Positions 9,453 to 19,464 of a DNA stretch of 64,000 nt are shown piece by piece. Below the pieces are notes generated by a model. That model ran no database searches, was not told the origin of the DNA, and saw only the letters and a program-made list of their open reading frames with translations. The stretch comes from Rhododendron vialii (taxonomy: Eukaryota > Streptophyta > Magnoliopsida > Ericales > Ericaceae), in the NCBI RefSeq assembly GCF_030253575.1, contig NC_080558.1, positions 5,962,001 to 6,026,000 on the forward strand, given 5' to 3'. How positions within the stretch are numbered: the stretch's first letter is position 1; the number at the start of each line of letters is the position of its first letter. Position numbers and translations under genes: made by a program.

Positions 9453-9890
9453 ATGGCGCGCTTCCTTCCGTTAGCCATTGTCGCATTTCACTTGCTAGTT
9501 TGCTTGCAAACATTGTGTGATCAGCAACAAGCTACTTCTGCCGGCCTCGTCCCTCCGCGGGTGGTTACCATTGTTTGCGCTGTTCCGAATGCTCAGCTGT
9601 TGAGAATCCATTGCCTCTCCAAGGAAAACGATCTCGGAGAGCACGCACTCGTCTACGGTCAAGAATACTACTGGGAAGTGACCGTTCCCAGCAACTCGAC
9701 GGATTACCCGCGCTATTTCTGCGGTTTCACCTCGGGCTCGAAGAAACAATTTTTGGTCGTTTACGATGCGAAGGTAGATCCTTCGTGTAAAAACAACGAC
9801 AAACATGAATGCTACTGGTTTGTGAGTGAACAGGGTTTCTTTTTCAGCAATGTTGGCAAGGATTATCGTAAAATAGCTGGTTGGGCATAA
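9453..9890 (+). CDS. S-protein homologue (SPH) 5
   Basis: Full-length S1-family secreted protein, 145 residues, single exon. Signal peptide is residues 1-22. Core cysteines are 54, 90, 112 and 120 (IHCLSK, YFCGF, PSCKN, ECYWFV). N-glycosylation sequon NST is at 81-83. It ends KIAGWA like SPH 6, with which it forms a second subgroup. It is more G+C-rich at codon third positions than the SPH 2/3/4 group. The upstream block (CTCTTTCTATGATTT, CCATAATTAA) is shared with SPH 6, so promoter and gene were duplicated together. Function within the plant is not deducible from sequence. Confidence 0.9.
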   Translation: MARFLPLAIVAFHLLVCLQTLCDQQQATSAGLVPPRVVTIVCAVPNAQLLRIHCLSKENDLGEHALVYGQEYYWEVTVPSNSTDYPRYFCGFTSGSKKQFLVVYDAKVDPSCKNNDKHECYWFVSEQGFFFSNVGKDYRKIAGWA

Positions 9891-9944
9891 CCGTAATTAT
9901 ATGCATCGACAGATATATGTATTAATGTATACTATGTTGGGTGT

Positions 9945-9950
9945 AATAAA
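9945..9950 (+). terminator. Polyadenylation signal of SPH 5
   Basis: AATAAA 55 bp after the stop codon in an AT-rich context. Confidence 0.6.
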
Positions 9951-10031
9951 ACTATTAATCATTTTGAAAAAATGTGGGATCATATGAGTCAAACTTCAAT
10001 AAAAAGTTTAAAGCTGTCGTTGCAATTTGCA

Positions 10032-10289
10032 AATGATCTTCGTTCATTTTTAAGTGTCCAATTTCGTAACTCTAACTCATTAATGAGACATTATCATTAC
10101 ACCTTTTATATCAACTTTTATCTCAATTTTCCTTACTTACCCTCTATGAAACGTCATCATTACGCTTTTACTCAATAACTTTTAATTTTAAAATAGAATC
10201 TATTTTTATGGGCAAAATGAAAATGAATACTTATTAAGCGACAAATCAAAATAAAATACTACTAGACTCTAAAAAAGGGATAGAAAGAG
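10032..10289. mobile_element. Decayed Stowaway MITE
   Basis: Aligns in reverse orientation with the better-preserved Stowaway at 22661-22932. Shared segments are CGTAACTCYAACT, ATCATTACACCTTT and ACTTATTAAG. The right end GGGATAGAAAGAGTA is a worn version of the GGGACGGAGGGAGTA terminus. Confidence 0.7.
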
Positions 10290-11380
10290 TAGTACATATT
10301 TTTGCTTCTATTTACCACCCTTCTGCTTGAAATTAAGGATGCTTTCAATCGATTAATTTCAGCTTCATTTTTCATTTCGCAGTATCCAAATGATAACGCC
10401 AGAAATGTTTTTGTTAGCGCCAAAACTCTAGTGCACAAAAAGGCTTGTACCATGTGCAATGTACAAAACATTTATCTATTGAAGTTTTGGCACCAACAAA
10501 AACAATTTTGACATTTTCACTTCCCTACATCATCAGTTGAATTGAAGTCAAGAAGTTACTGGATTAATTCCGGCAATCTGAGCTTGACGATCTGAATGTT
10601 TTTACTAGCGCAATTTTGAAGCACATTGGTATAGGGTTAGGCTAGAAATTTAATTATTAATGCAAATAAAATGAAAAAAATGTTTAACATCCTTAAGCAT
10701 TTTATCAATTCTTTATTTTACTGCTACAAAGTTATGAGTTTTTAACATAAAAGTTGCAAAACACACCAAAATGTTACAATTCTTAATGCAAATGTAATGA
10801 ATTCTATTTTGAAAAGTAATGAGTTTTTAGTATAAATGTTACCAAACGCACCGAAATATTACACTTCCTAGTGAAAACATTATGAATTTTATTTTTTGAA
10901 AAGTTACGGGTAAATTAATACCTTTTAAGGGCTGTGTATTGTAGTCTTGTAGACTTTGCATGTATGCCTTAAGTTCAAGGAGAAAAACTTCTTTGGGGTC
11001 GTTTCCGTGAAAAACGGTTTACGAAGCTTAGATCGCACATGTCTAAAGTGAATTGGACTGTCCAGATTTTAATAAAACTTTTCCAGAGAAAAATTAAACT
11101 CTTCGGAAAAGTTTCATTAAAATTCAGACCGTTGATTGCCAAAACGGATGACTGTGATTTGACGCTTTCACAAATAACTTGTTCAAGGCTGCGCCGTGAA
11201 TAAGTCTCTTTAATTCAAGACTGGTATAGACTCTGTTCTCCCTCCTCAAGTTTGGAAAGAGAGAAAAATATAGTATAGAAGCTAAATATTAGCACAAGAT
11301 TACCATGACCTCTTTCTATGATTTTCCACACGGATAATTAAGCCAACTGTCCATAATTAAATCACTTTTCCCTATTAAAC
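10290..11380. other. Intergenic with a two-unit tandem repeat
   Basis: AT-rich. At about 10730-10910 two diverged units of about 90 bp lie in tandem, each with TATGAGTTTTTA/AATGAGTTTTTA and a following AACRCACC. No gene seen. The last 100 bp are the SPH 6 promoter, alignable with that of SPH 5. Confidence 0.5.
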
Positions 11381-11427
11381 TTGATCGAATGAAAAAACTA
11401 TACTTAATTACCTTCAACATTTACTCC

Positions 11428-11435
11428 TATATAAG
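11428..11435 (+). promoter_or_regulatory. TATA box of SPH copy 6
   Basis: TATATAAG 51 bp before the ATG at 11479. Leader motif CATTCCAAAC is at 11462-11471. Confidence 0.7.
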
Positions 11436-11478
11436 TATAAACCCACATATACACATGTTGGCATTCCAAACGGGTACG

Positions 11479-11910
11479 ATGACTCGCTTCCTTCCCTTCG
11501 CCATTGTCGTCGCGCTTCACTTAGTTTGCATGCAAACACTGTGCGCGCAACAAGGCGCCTTGACCGTTCTTTTCCAAGCACGGGTGGTTCACATTTTCAG
11601 CGCTCTCCCAAACACTTCGCCGTTGAACGTTCGTTGCCTCGCCAAAGGCGACGATCGCGGGACGTACACGCTCAACTACAGTCAAGAACTCTACTGGCAA
11701 TTCAATCCCTACAACACTTCGGGAAACCCTATCTATTTCTGCCGCTTCAACTGGGGTTCGAAGCAGAAAACATTGGTTGTTTACGATATAGAGTTAGATC
11801 CTTTGTGTAAGCACAATGACATATATGAGTGCTATTGGTTTGTGGCTTCCAATGGTTTCTATTTTAGCAATGACGCCATGGATTATCGTAGAAGAGCTGG
11901 TTGGGCTTAA
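11479..11910 (+). CDS. S-protein homologue (SPH) 6
   Basis: Full-length S1-family secreted protein, 143 residues, single exon. An upstream in-frame ATG exists at 11389, but the start at 11479 is chosen because it aligns with all paralogues and places the TATA box and leader motif in the usual positions. Signal peptide is residues 1-22. Core cysteines are 53, 88, 110 and 118 (VRCLAK, YFCRF, PLCKH, ECYWFV). Three N-glycosylation sequons (NTS 45, NYS 66, NTS 79) make it the most heavily glycosylatable copy here. It ends RRAGWA like SPH 5. Codon third positions are G+C-rich in the middle of the gene. Confidence 0.9.
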   Translation: MTRFLPFAIVVALHLVCMQTLCAQQGALTVLFQARVVHIFSALPNTSPLNVRCLAKGDDRGTYTLNYSQELYWQFNPYNTSGNPIYFCRFNWGSKQKTLVVYDIELDPLCKHNDIYECYWFVASNGFYFSNDAMDYRRRAGWA

Positions 11911-11929
11911 GAAAAATCATATTTAGAAC

Positions 11930-11935
11930 AATAAA
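11930..11935 (+). terminator. Polyadenylation signal of SPH 6
   Basis: AATAAA 20 bp after the stop codon. This is close, so a downstream site could be used instead. Confidence 0.4.
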
Positions 11936-11997
11936 AAGTCATCTGAGACTGTGTTATTAGTATGAGATATCGTGCTTCTTTAGTGATTGCTTGGAGG

Positions 11998-12312
11998 TAG
12001 GGCTGATTAATTGCTTCGAGTTTGAATTCGTGTTTGTTCGTTAAAAACTCGTTTAAACTCGATTCGTTGTATAAACAAAACCAAATTTGAACAATTTTTC
12101 GAAACTCGATAAACTATCAAACCAGGTCAAACAAGTTACTACTCAGCTTATTCGGCTAGTGATGTATTTAAAGAATTCAAACTAATTGTGATTTGATCAT
12201 GTTTGACTCAGTTAAAGCTCGTTCGAGATCAACTCGTCTCATAAAAAAGCTAAGCTTGACACTCGATAAATTTTCAAACCAAGCTTGAATAACTAGCTTC
12301 ATTTGACACCCA
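11998..12312. mobile_element. hAT-like family A element, copy 1
   Basis: Starts TAGGGCTGATTAATTG and ends TTTGACACCCA. It is full of CTCGTT, AAGCTCG and AACAAG-type words typical of this dispersed family. Six other copies occur in the window. No target duplication could be recognised for this copy. Confidence 0.6.
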
Positions 12313-12950
12313 CGTTCCCACCTCACCAGCTATTTCCAGTAGATTTCAGTTACCTAGCCTTTGTTCGGTTTCCTTTTTAACTTTCATTTTCATTTTCATT
12401 TTTGTTTTCAATCATTATTCCTATCTTTTCCCAATCATTACCCATATTTTCAATTATTACTTTAACTTTTTCTCTCTATATCTCTCCAATTATTACCCTT
12501 ATCTCCCAATTATTACCCCTATTTCTCTCCACAATCATTATCCAAAACCAAAACCAATAATTTTTAGTATTGTCTATTTTCCTTTAAAGTTATGTGGCAT
12601 CTCATCAATCCACCCACATTTGAGAACAATTTAGATGTAACATTATTTGCAATGCTCCTTCCACATGGGGTGAGACCTACACATATGTGGAATCCACTCC
12701 ATACTAGAATTGTGGCCGTTCGATGCACAGGACAATAAAAAAAAAAAAAAGATCACGTTTAGGTTTTCTTACGAAGAGGCACGACGCTAGAATAATGGCG
12801 AGTCAGCGACAACAAAACCTCGTCTTCTGTTCTATTTCAATGAAGGGCAGTCGAGCAAAATGCAATGCCACAAATGTAAAGCAAAGCGATTGATGGAGAG
12901 TGGGGTTGGTATGTGACAAATTTGGAATCCAGATTTCCTAAGCTTATATG
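12313..12950. other. Intergenic, pyrimidine-rich then mixed
   Basis: A pyrimidine-rich stretch (about 12360-12600) with repeated CAATTATTACCC words, possibly one end of an unrecognised MITE. No gene seen. Confidence 0.4.
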
Positions 12951-13625
12951 TTGGGGTGATCATGGACTGGGATTGGTTCGGTTTTATAGTAAACCAAGAA
13001 CCAAACCACTATGTACGGATTACGAATTTAGAGAACCAAACCAACTCATAAAATGTATAGAACCAAACCATTAAACTATGGTTTGGTTTCGGTTTCGAAC
13101 TACGGTTTACTTGAAACTAATATATCATCTTCGTAAACTATTTAAAGTACTCAAAATTGTGGAGATAAACTAAGAATTGGCTTCCATTTATAGAAATATA
13201 GGACAATTTAGGAATTAATTGAGCCGTGGAATTACTACTCACTGAATGTTATACCATGTGCTTTTGGTGTACCAAAATTATAGAAATGAATTGTGATATA
13301 CAAAAGTTTATGCTAAATAATTTTTGTAATTAATGAATATTGAATAGAACAGTGGATTGTATAGATTATTAATTCAGGAAATTAGTTGACTATAACTCCC
13401 ACGTATACCAAGTATATCTAAATTAAATGAGTAATATATATACACAGTTCGGATCAATTTGGAATCAAAACCATTAACGTAAATCCACAGACCAAACCAT
13501 TTAACGAGGTTTCTAATTTTTTAAAACCAAAACCAAACCACACTACTAAAAAACCAAACAAAATCATTCAGTTCGGATTGGTTTGGACTGGATTCGCGGT
13601 TTAATGGATTTTTTGCTCACTCCTA
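12951..13625. mobile_element. hAT-type non-autonomous element, 675 bp
   Basis: Flanked by a perfect 8-bp target duplication CTTATATG (12943-12950 and 13626-13633). The ends TTGGGGTGATCA and TGCTCACTCCTA form short imperfect inverted repeats. Subterminal regions are rich in AACCAAACC / GGTTTGGTT words in both orientations. The 8-bp duplication and short ends indicate the hAT superfamily. No transposase is encoded. Confidence 0.88.
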
Positions 13626-13633
13626 CTTATATG

Positions 13634-14058
13634 AGTAATGATTTTGTTTAGTTTGCTATGGAAAAAAAGGAAAAAATTGCGTAAGCACCTTTATATATTT
13701 ATAAGAAAATTCCGAAATATATTCAAACAAAAGCACTTTGCGTTAGCCGCTGTTCTGCTTTACACGCAAGTATAGGGCTGCGTATGAAAAATAACACCTA
13801 TACGTTATACAGATACCTCAAAAGTACATCAGAAACCATATCTGAAACAAGAAGGATTTATGTTCAAGCAGTATACAATGAGGTGATGCTTAAGGTACAA
13901 AAACATAGCAGCTCTCGTGGAAGAATATTGATTTTTCTTGATTCCGACGCTAAAAGTTCACGATTAGACTGAATAGAATGAAACGAGAAGTAACAAACAA
14001 GAAACCATGAGTACCTGCAATCATGGAAGCAAGAACTTGAGCCAAGTCGCGCTCAAAA
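13634..14058. other. 3' flank of the minus-strand gene
   Basis: Probably the 3' UTR and downstream region of the gene at 14059-17918. A few ATGs and a short open frame occur, with no recognisable product. Confidence 0.4.
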
Positions 14059-17000
14059 CTATAGCATCTTAGTCCACGAACCCAAGAACGGGAAAACAGC
14101 AACCAGCAACCTCAACAATAACGGCATTTCCCTTTCTCTCTCTCTTCTACTAAACTTGCCCTTCACCGCTGACCTTCTTGAATATTTCATATCAAACTCC
14201 TTTGTTCTATCCAAATCGTCCCACCCCCCAAAAGTGGAGGGATTTTGGTGCTCCTCATTAACTGGAAAATCATCTCTACCAACCCATGATCGATACCCCG
14301 TTCTCCCCTTTTGTGCCCATTTGCTTTCTTCCTCCTCGAATTCAATTTTGCTAGCAGTGTTGACACGTACCTTTCTCTTGGATTTGTTTTTCCGTTTGGG
14401 GTTGTTTTGTATCTCGCCCCACAACTTCTTGAATGCGAAAGTAAATGCTGACTGCACAATGAGAAGTGCTAATGACAGGAGGAAAGCAGTGGGACCCGTT
14501 GCTAGGAGCATCGATACGAGGAAGGCTGGAAGCAACGGGAAATAAGATCCGAATACCTGCACTGTCCCATTTGAAACATCGAGAAATATCAGTTATTCAA
14601 ACCCTTTTCCAGCTCTTTACAAGTTATTCTCCATATTTTGAGGAAATTCCTTATTCAGGAGAATCAAGTTAGAGCCCCAATTCGGTATGGAGCATGGTCG
14701 GAGTGGCTTCTCCTACATTTAGCAAATTTGAGTTATGCCCTCGGCATGGAACGTCAAGTACTATACCTAGCCAACCAGGCTGTCTAATCACCACCCAGTT
14801 GGCAGTGGATAATGGACATAAAAATAAAACAATCAAAATTTCAATGCATATTTCAAAGATATCAATATGTTGTCGCAGATTTTTATACATGGTTAACAGA
14901 ATTCAATGCACTTTTTCGCTAGTATCCACCACCTAGTGGGCAAGTCGTTAGCATTTTTCATCAAGCACTAAAGAACAGAAAAGAGGCGGGCAAAGAAAGA
15001 AAAACAATAGTGAAGTGCATTCTTTTTCAGACATTATTGTTGCTCAATTACTTCAGCAGAACAATTGTACTCCAAAAAGGCACTTGGAAAAGGATGAAAT
15101 TAAGAAAAAAGACAGACAGAGAAGGAAAAAGGCAGCACGAATACAAAGCTAGTTGCATATTATTGTTGCTGAATCTGATCCAAGAAGTGCAAAATTGTTG
15201 TAGTTATGAAACATAAACAGCAGACCAACAGTGAGTTCTTTAAGCATGACAAAAACTATTGTAGTGAAGGCGAAAGGATAGATTTTTCAATCAGTTAAAA
15301 AGCTTTCCTAGAAGTTTTACCGACCCAATATCCTGAAAGAAAAAGAAAAAAAGCCAACTACATCACATGCTGAAAAAGATGAGTATATAGAACACTGGCA
15401 AGTTGTAAGAGCAAAGCCATGCAACATTATAGCCAACGAAACATCAGAAACGAGAAACATCATGAAAGCCATTGGCAATTGAATCAAATCAACATAAAGC
15501 ATCACCCCATATTCTCCAAATTAAAGGGCTAGGAGCCACAGAAACAAAATACCCAGTTCACAGCGCTCCCACTTACAACAGGGTCTAAGAGAGTAGTAGG
15601 TAGGTAGTCTTTTCCGCAATTTTTTTGTGGCGTGTTTGATTCGGATTACTCAAACCCCCACCACATATCCATACGCCATGCCAGATGACACTTCCTATTG
15701 CGCAAGGTCACAACTTCTTCAACGAAATAATCGGTCTTGCTAACCAGTTACGGTAACATGCAAGAATCCCATTCAGGGGGTTCGTGGATAAGCAGATATT
15801 GTAGGATGGGTGTCGCAGGTCTCACTCATCTGCGCGCCCTTGCATCCCAATACACTTTTCAGTGATTCCAGAGTACTTCTACAATTGCTGACACATTTTT
15901 CACTCTTTTTGAACACTTTATGCAGTTTTCTCGAGGTTGTCCGCTACTTATGGGGCGGTGGTTGGTGTCCTAAAAATAATTGAAAACAACAAGAAATGAA
16001 ACAAGCCAAGGCACTAAATCCCAACAATATTTTACACAGTAACAAAATTAGCAGAATGCATGTTTCTCCACCCTTCATTTCTAAGCTCTAATGATTTCCT
16101 TTTCTTTTCTCTTTAGTTAGCTGGAAGTTCGACAGAAGTAGGTCTCCTATACATTGCATATACCAATATCTCTACCTGAAATCTTTAGAAAAGCATATTC
16201 AACACCATTCCTAACATAATCCACTTCAAATCCTCTCCCACTCATACCATTTGCTAAGAGAGGTAACATTAAGTTTAAACCTCTCAGCTTCTCTCCACCA
16301 GTAAAAATGATTTATAAATTCGTCAAATGACACACAAATCTAGCGATCGAAAATTGCCAAAGAGGAGACAATATAAGCATGAAAGCTAAATTTTGAAGCC
16401 TGGTCAACTGAGCAATAACATTTCCTTCATGCACCCCCCCCCCCCCCATATGCCTGCTTCTCGGATAGAAACTAGCTAAGCATTAGCCGCAGGCAACAAA
16501 CACTTGGCAAGGTTAGGAATCACTCTGTGCAGAGTATTTGGAAAGAGGCCTGGCACACTTGTCCCCAGCACCCCAACCCATAGTAATAAAATGTTCAAAT
16601 GTCTCCTCCTTCATAGCTGCCTCTCTACGTGAAATGTCCATAAATGCTACCCTTGTTTATTGTTCAATATACAGCAGCAAAAGGAGACCCGTCAGAGAAG
16701 AAACCCTTCAGCATCCCCAACCACTTTCTGACTCTACTGTTCCATCTCCCTATACATGTCTTCTTCTCCTACAAACAAGGGCGAGACATGAAGTTGCCTA
16801 TTCTCTGTACAATCTCTCTCTTAACTCCACTGCATCACTCCTTCTTCAATGTATTCTGGCAAACATGTTCATACTTAATACCTTTTTCAGCTTGAGATCC
16901 TTAACTGCTAGAAGACCAACATTTTCTACTCCACGCCTTCAAATATTCAAATGTCACCAGTGATTTCCCTAAATTACCCACTCAATCATATCCAACTCAA

Positions 17001-17918
17001 GTTCAAGAGGTTCAGCAATTGTACTATGGAAAAAGAACGAAATCATAGCCAATTAACATGTAGAGGGTCAACAATCATACTACCGAAAAAAAGCCCAAAG
17101 ATTCAAAGAATCTTTTTTATGGAAAAAGATTCAACAAATCTTAAGTCGAATATAAAGTTTCTAATAGCAACTTATAAATGAAAAAAACATAATCAAGTAG
17201 CTATACTTCAATATTAAATACCTACGTACATAAAGGTTTTCAAGCCTTCTGATACCGTTACACTCCTATATTACGGTTGAATAAAAAATCGCATGCATAT
17301 TGGCCGGTTCTCATTATGTATCGGTCCGAATTCCGTGAAAAATAATTTTCAAGAAATTCTCTACCGATACAACTGATCCCCATTACGTATCGTTCCATAC
17401 TCAAGATATCATTACACCGCGACCGTTACCTCCTGATACCGTTATTTAAACCTTGGCAACAATAACAATACGGTGAAAAATTACCAATAAGGCAATAACA
17501 GATAAAATTCAAGACTTTAAATTACTACTAATATCTTATTAGTCGCATATAACCTCAAGTCTGTATCTTTTTACATCAAAGCACATCATAACCATGAGAT
17601 GAAGCAAAATTTGAGTAATTAATACAATGAAAAAATTACCTTAATAATCCAAATACTATCAATGAATTCCTCAAGAATCCCAGGTCCTTGGTCCCGCGGC
17701 GAGTAATCATACCACCACCGCCTCTGCGGGCCAAATTCTTTATCATCGTCGGCATTTGAGTCCCGGCGACGGTACCTGGTCCGTATAACGGGGCGGCGAA
17801 AGTGAGGAAAGAGATTAGGGTTTGGAGGAGAGAGAGAGGTAATGGGGATTGTGAAGGGGCACAGGTGAGATTGGTGAGAGAATGTAAGAACAGAGACCGA
17901 AGCAGTGGCACTCCTCAT
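14059..17918 (-). CDS. Plastid-type membrane protein of unknown function (two exons)
   Basis: Exon 1 is 17918-17640 (93 codons, donor AAG|GTAATT) and exon 2 is 14556-14059 (165 codons plus stop, acceptor TGCAG|GTATTC), giving 258 residues in frame. Residues 1-45 are Ser/Thr/Pro-rich with few acidic residues, like a chloroplast transit peptide. An acidic-basic stretch follows, then [29 protein letters not shown], and a hydrophobic segment [20 protein letters not shown] of one to two membrane spans. The ATGPTAFL region is what I recognise from uncharacterised plant chloroplast membrane proteins. A basic and acidic tail and a short final hydrophobic patch complete it. The 3.1-kb intron is unusually long beside the coding length and contains a 14-C run. 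Biochemical role unknown. Confidence 0.8.
16434..16447. repeat. Homopolymer C(14)
   Basis: Uninterrupted run of 14 C in the intron of the 14059-17918 gene. Its length is likely to vary between reads and individuals. Confidence 0.9.
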
Positions 17919-18060
17919 CCTGGCGAGCTCTTTTCAATTATCCTCCGTGCTGAGCTCCCTGTATTTTTAGGTTCATATTTTTTTTTTTTCATAATTTTTG
18001 TTTCGATGGTTCGAGTGTCGAGGTCAACTTAAGCTCACCTTGATTATTTCACTTTTCATT

Positions 18061-18281
18061 TAGGGCTGTAAAAGAGTCAAGTCGAGATTTATTAAATTCA
18101 AGCTCGACTCATTTAATAAAGGAGCCAAAAACTTGAGGTCGATCTCGACTCGAACATTAATTAGCCAAGCACTTAACGAGTCAAGCGTGAAAATTCTTTG
18201 GCTAGCCACTTTCAAAAATAAATGTTTTGGTTAGGCATAATTTTTAGAGCCAAGCGTGAAAATTCTTTGGTTAGGCACTTT
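18061..18281. repeat. hAT-like family A fragment followed by tandem repeat
   Basis: Begins TTTAGGGCTGTAAAAGAG with AAGCTCGACTC words, as in family A, but the right end is missing. From about 18180 a unit of about 70 bp (AAGCGTGAAAATTCTTTGG ... AAATAAATGTTTTGGTTAG) is duplicated. The second unit is split by the element at 18292-18667. Confidence 0.6.
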
Positions 18282-18291
18282 CAAAAATAAA

Positions 18292-18667
18292 AGAAAATTT
18301 ATAGAAATGGTCCTTCTAATTTCATCCGAGTCTCATTTTCGTCATCCAAGTATCAATTGCAACTCTTTTGACCTCCAAGTTTGGTTTTCGTACCAAGTTG
18401 GTCCAATTGATAATATTTGTCAGCCAAACTAGAAGAAAAAAAATCAGATTGAGGGTAGACGTTATCAATTGGACCAACTTGGTACGAACTGCAATGTACA
18501 AACTGCGATCAATGTAATTTTTTCTGTCAAATTTGTCTGATAGAAGTTATTAATTTGACCGATTTAGTACGAAAATCAAACTTGAAGGTCAAAGGAGTTG
18601 CAATTGATACTTGGAGGACGAAAATGAGATTCAGATGAAACTAGGAGGACCATTTCTATAAATTTCC
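18292..18667. mobile_element. MULE-type MITE with about 120-bp inverted repeats
   Basis: Left arm 18292-18415 and right arm 18548-18667 pair over about 120 bp. Landmarks are TTTATAGAAATGGTCC at each end, TCAATTGCAACTC, and TTTTCGTACYAA near the centre. It is flanked by a 10-bp direct repeat CAAAAATAAA (18282-18291 and 18668-18677). Long inverted repeats with 9-10-bp target duplications fit Mutator-like elements. It has no coding capacity. Confidence 0.88.
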
Positions 18668-18677
18668 CAAAAATAAA

Positions 18678-19180
18678 TGTTTTGGTTAAGCATAAAATTT
18701 TTTTTTTTTTTGGTTCTAACAGAAGGGGTGTCGACCAACTTTCACGCACCTCATCACATTTTTCGATCCAGTCAAATGCAGACCATCCACATCAGAATTA
18801 AAAAATTACATTATAGAGGTCCGGGCCAAGCTATACTCAGCTCAAGTAATTTCGCTCTTTGTGCCAATCAAATGCATCATTCACGCTGGGACTAAAAATT
18901 CATAAAAATACTCCAATTTTTCAGTAGCATAACCTCAAGTATCCAACATGATCAATTGTGTAGGGAGGTAACTCAACAATCAATCGAACTAACTCCGAGA
19001 TATATTACGTATGATAAAAATAATAGAATCCATGATATTCAGGTCATGTAAAAATATTCATAAAAATAAATAAATGGTTTAAATTGATTCGGATTCAGCA
19101 TTATGGATCTGAACCATTCATATACTTTCGTGAATATTTTCATGGTCCAGATGTCATGGATTGCCCCGATCCTCTGGCCA
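18678..19180. other. Upstream region of SMAP1
   Basis: Resumes the tandem unit interrupted by the MITE, then AT-rich intergenic sequence. A short stretch at 18724-18760 (GGTGTCGACCAACTTTCACG) resembles repeat sequence also present at 43490 and 43910. A TATA-like CATAAATACC is near 19180. Confidence 0.4.
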
Positions 19181-19275
19181 TAAATACCCAACGCCGTCAC
19201 AAAGGATTCTGCTCTCGTTGACACCAAAAAACTGTTTACTGCGAGCCCACGCTTCCGACGGAGAGAGAGAAGGAG

Positions 19276-19464
19276 ATGAAGCCGTCGCCGGTGGACTACT
19301 TCGCAGAGACGGAGGACCATGGATCGTCGATGGCCATGGACGTTGACGACAGCGAAGCCCTAGAAATGTTCGGAGAAGGCCCGATTTCCTTCGACAACAA
19401 AATCGCCGACGCCGACTTCTATAACTCCTTCGAAGACGACTTCGACGACACCGATATCAACTGA
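19276..19464 (+). CDS. SMAP1: Small acidic protein 1 (SMAP1-type)
   Basis: Complete 62-residue acidic protein in a single exon. The central MAMDVDD and the C-terminal DADFYNSFEDDFDDTDIN closely match the conserved tail of Arabidopsis SMAP1, which has the same length. In Arabidopsis SMAP1 and SMAP2 act in the response to the synthetic auxin 2,4-D and connect to the auxin/COP9-signalosome regulatory network; this role is from known family work, not from this sequence. The Phe/Asp-rich end is the diagnostic part. There is no signal peptide or membrane segment, and it is presumably nuclear or cytosolic. The start is the first ATG in frame with the conserved core, preceded by a GAGA-rich leader. 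Genes this short are often missed by annotation pipelines. Confidence 0.9.
   Translation: MKPSPVDYFAETEDHGSSMAMDVDDSEALEMFGEGPISFDNKIADADFYNSFEDDFDDTDIN

Noticed and set aside
11389-11478. N-terminal extension of SPH 6 from the upstream in-frame ATG
   Set aside because: It would include the TATA box and leader motif and has no counterpart in the paralogues.
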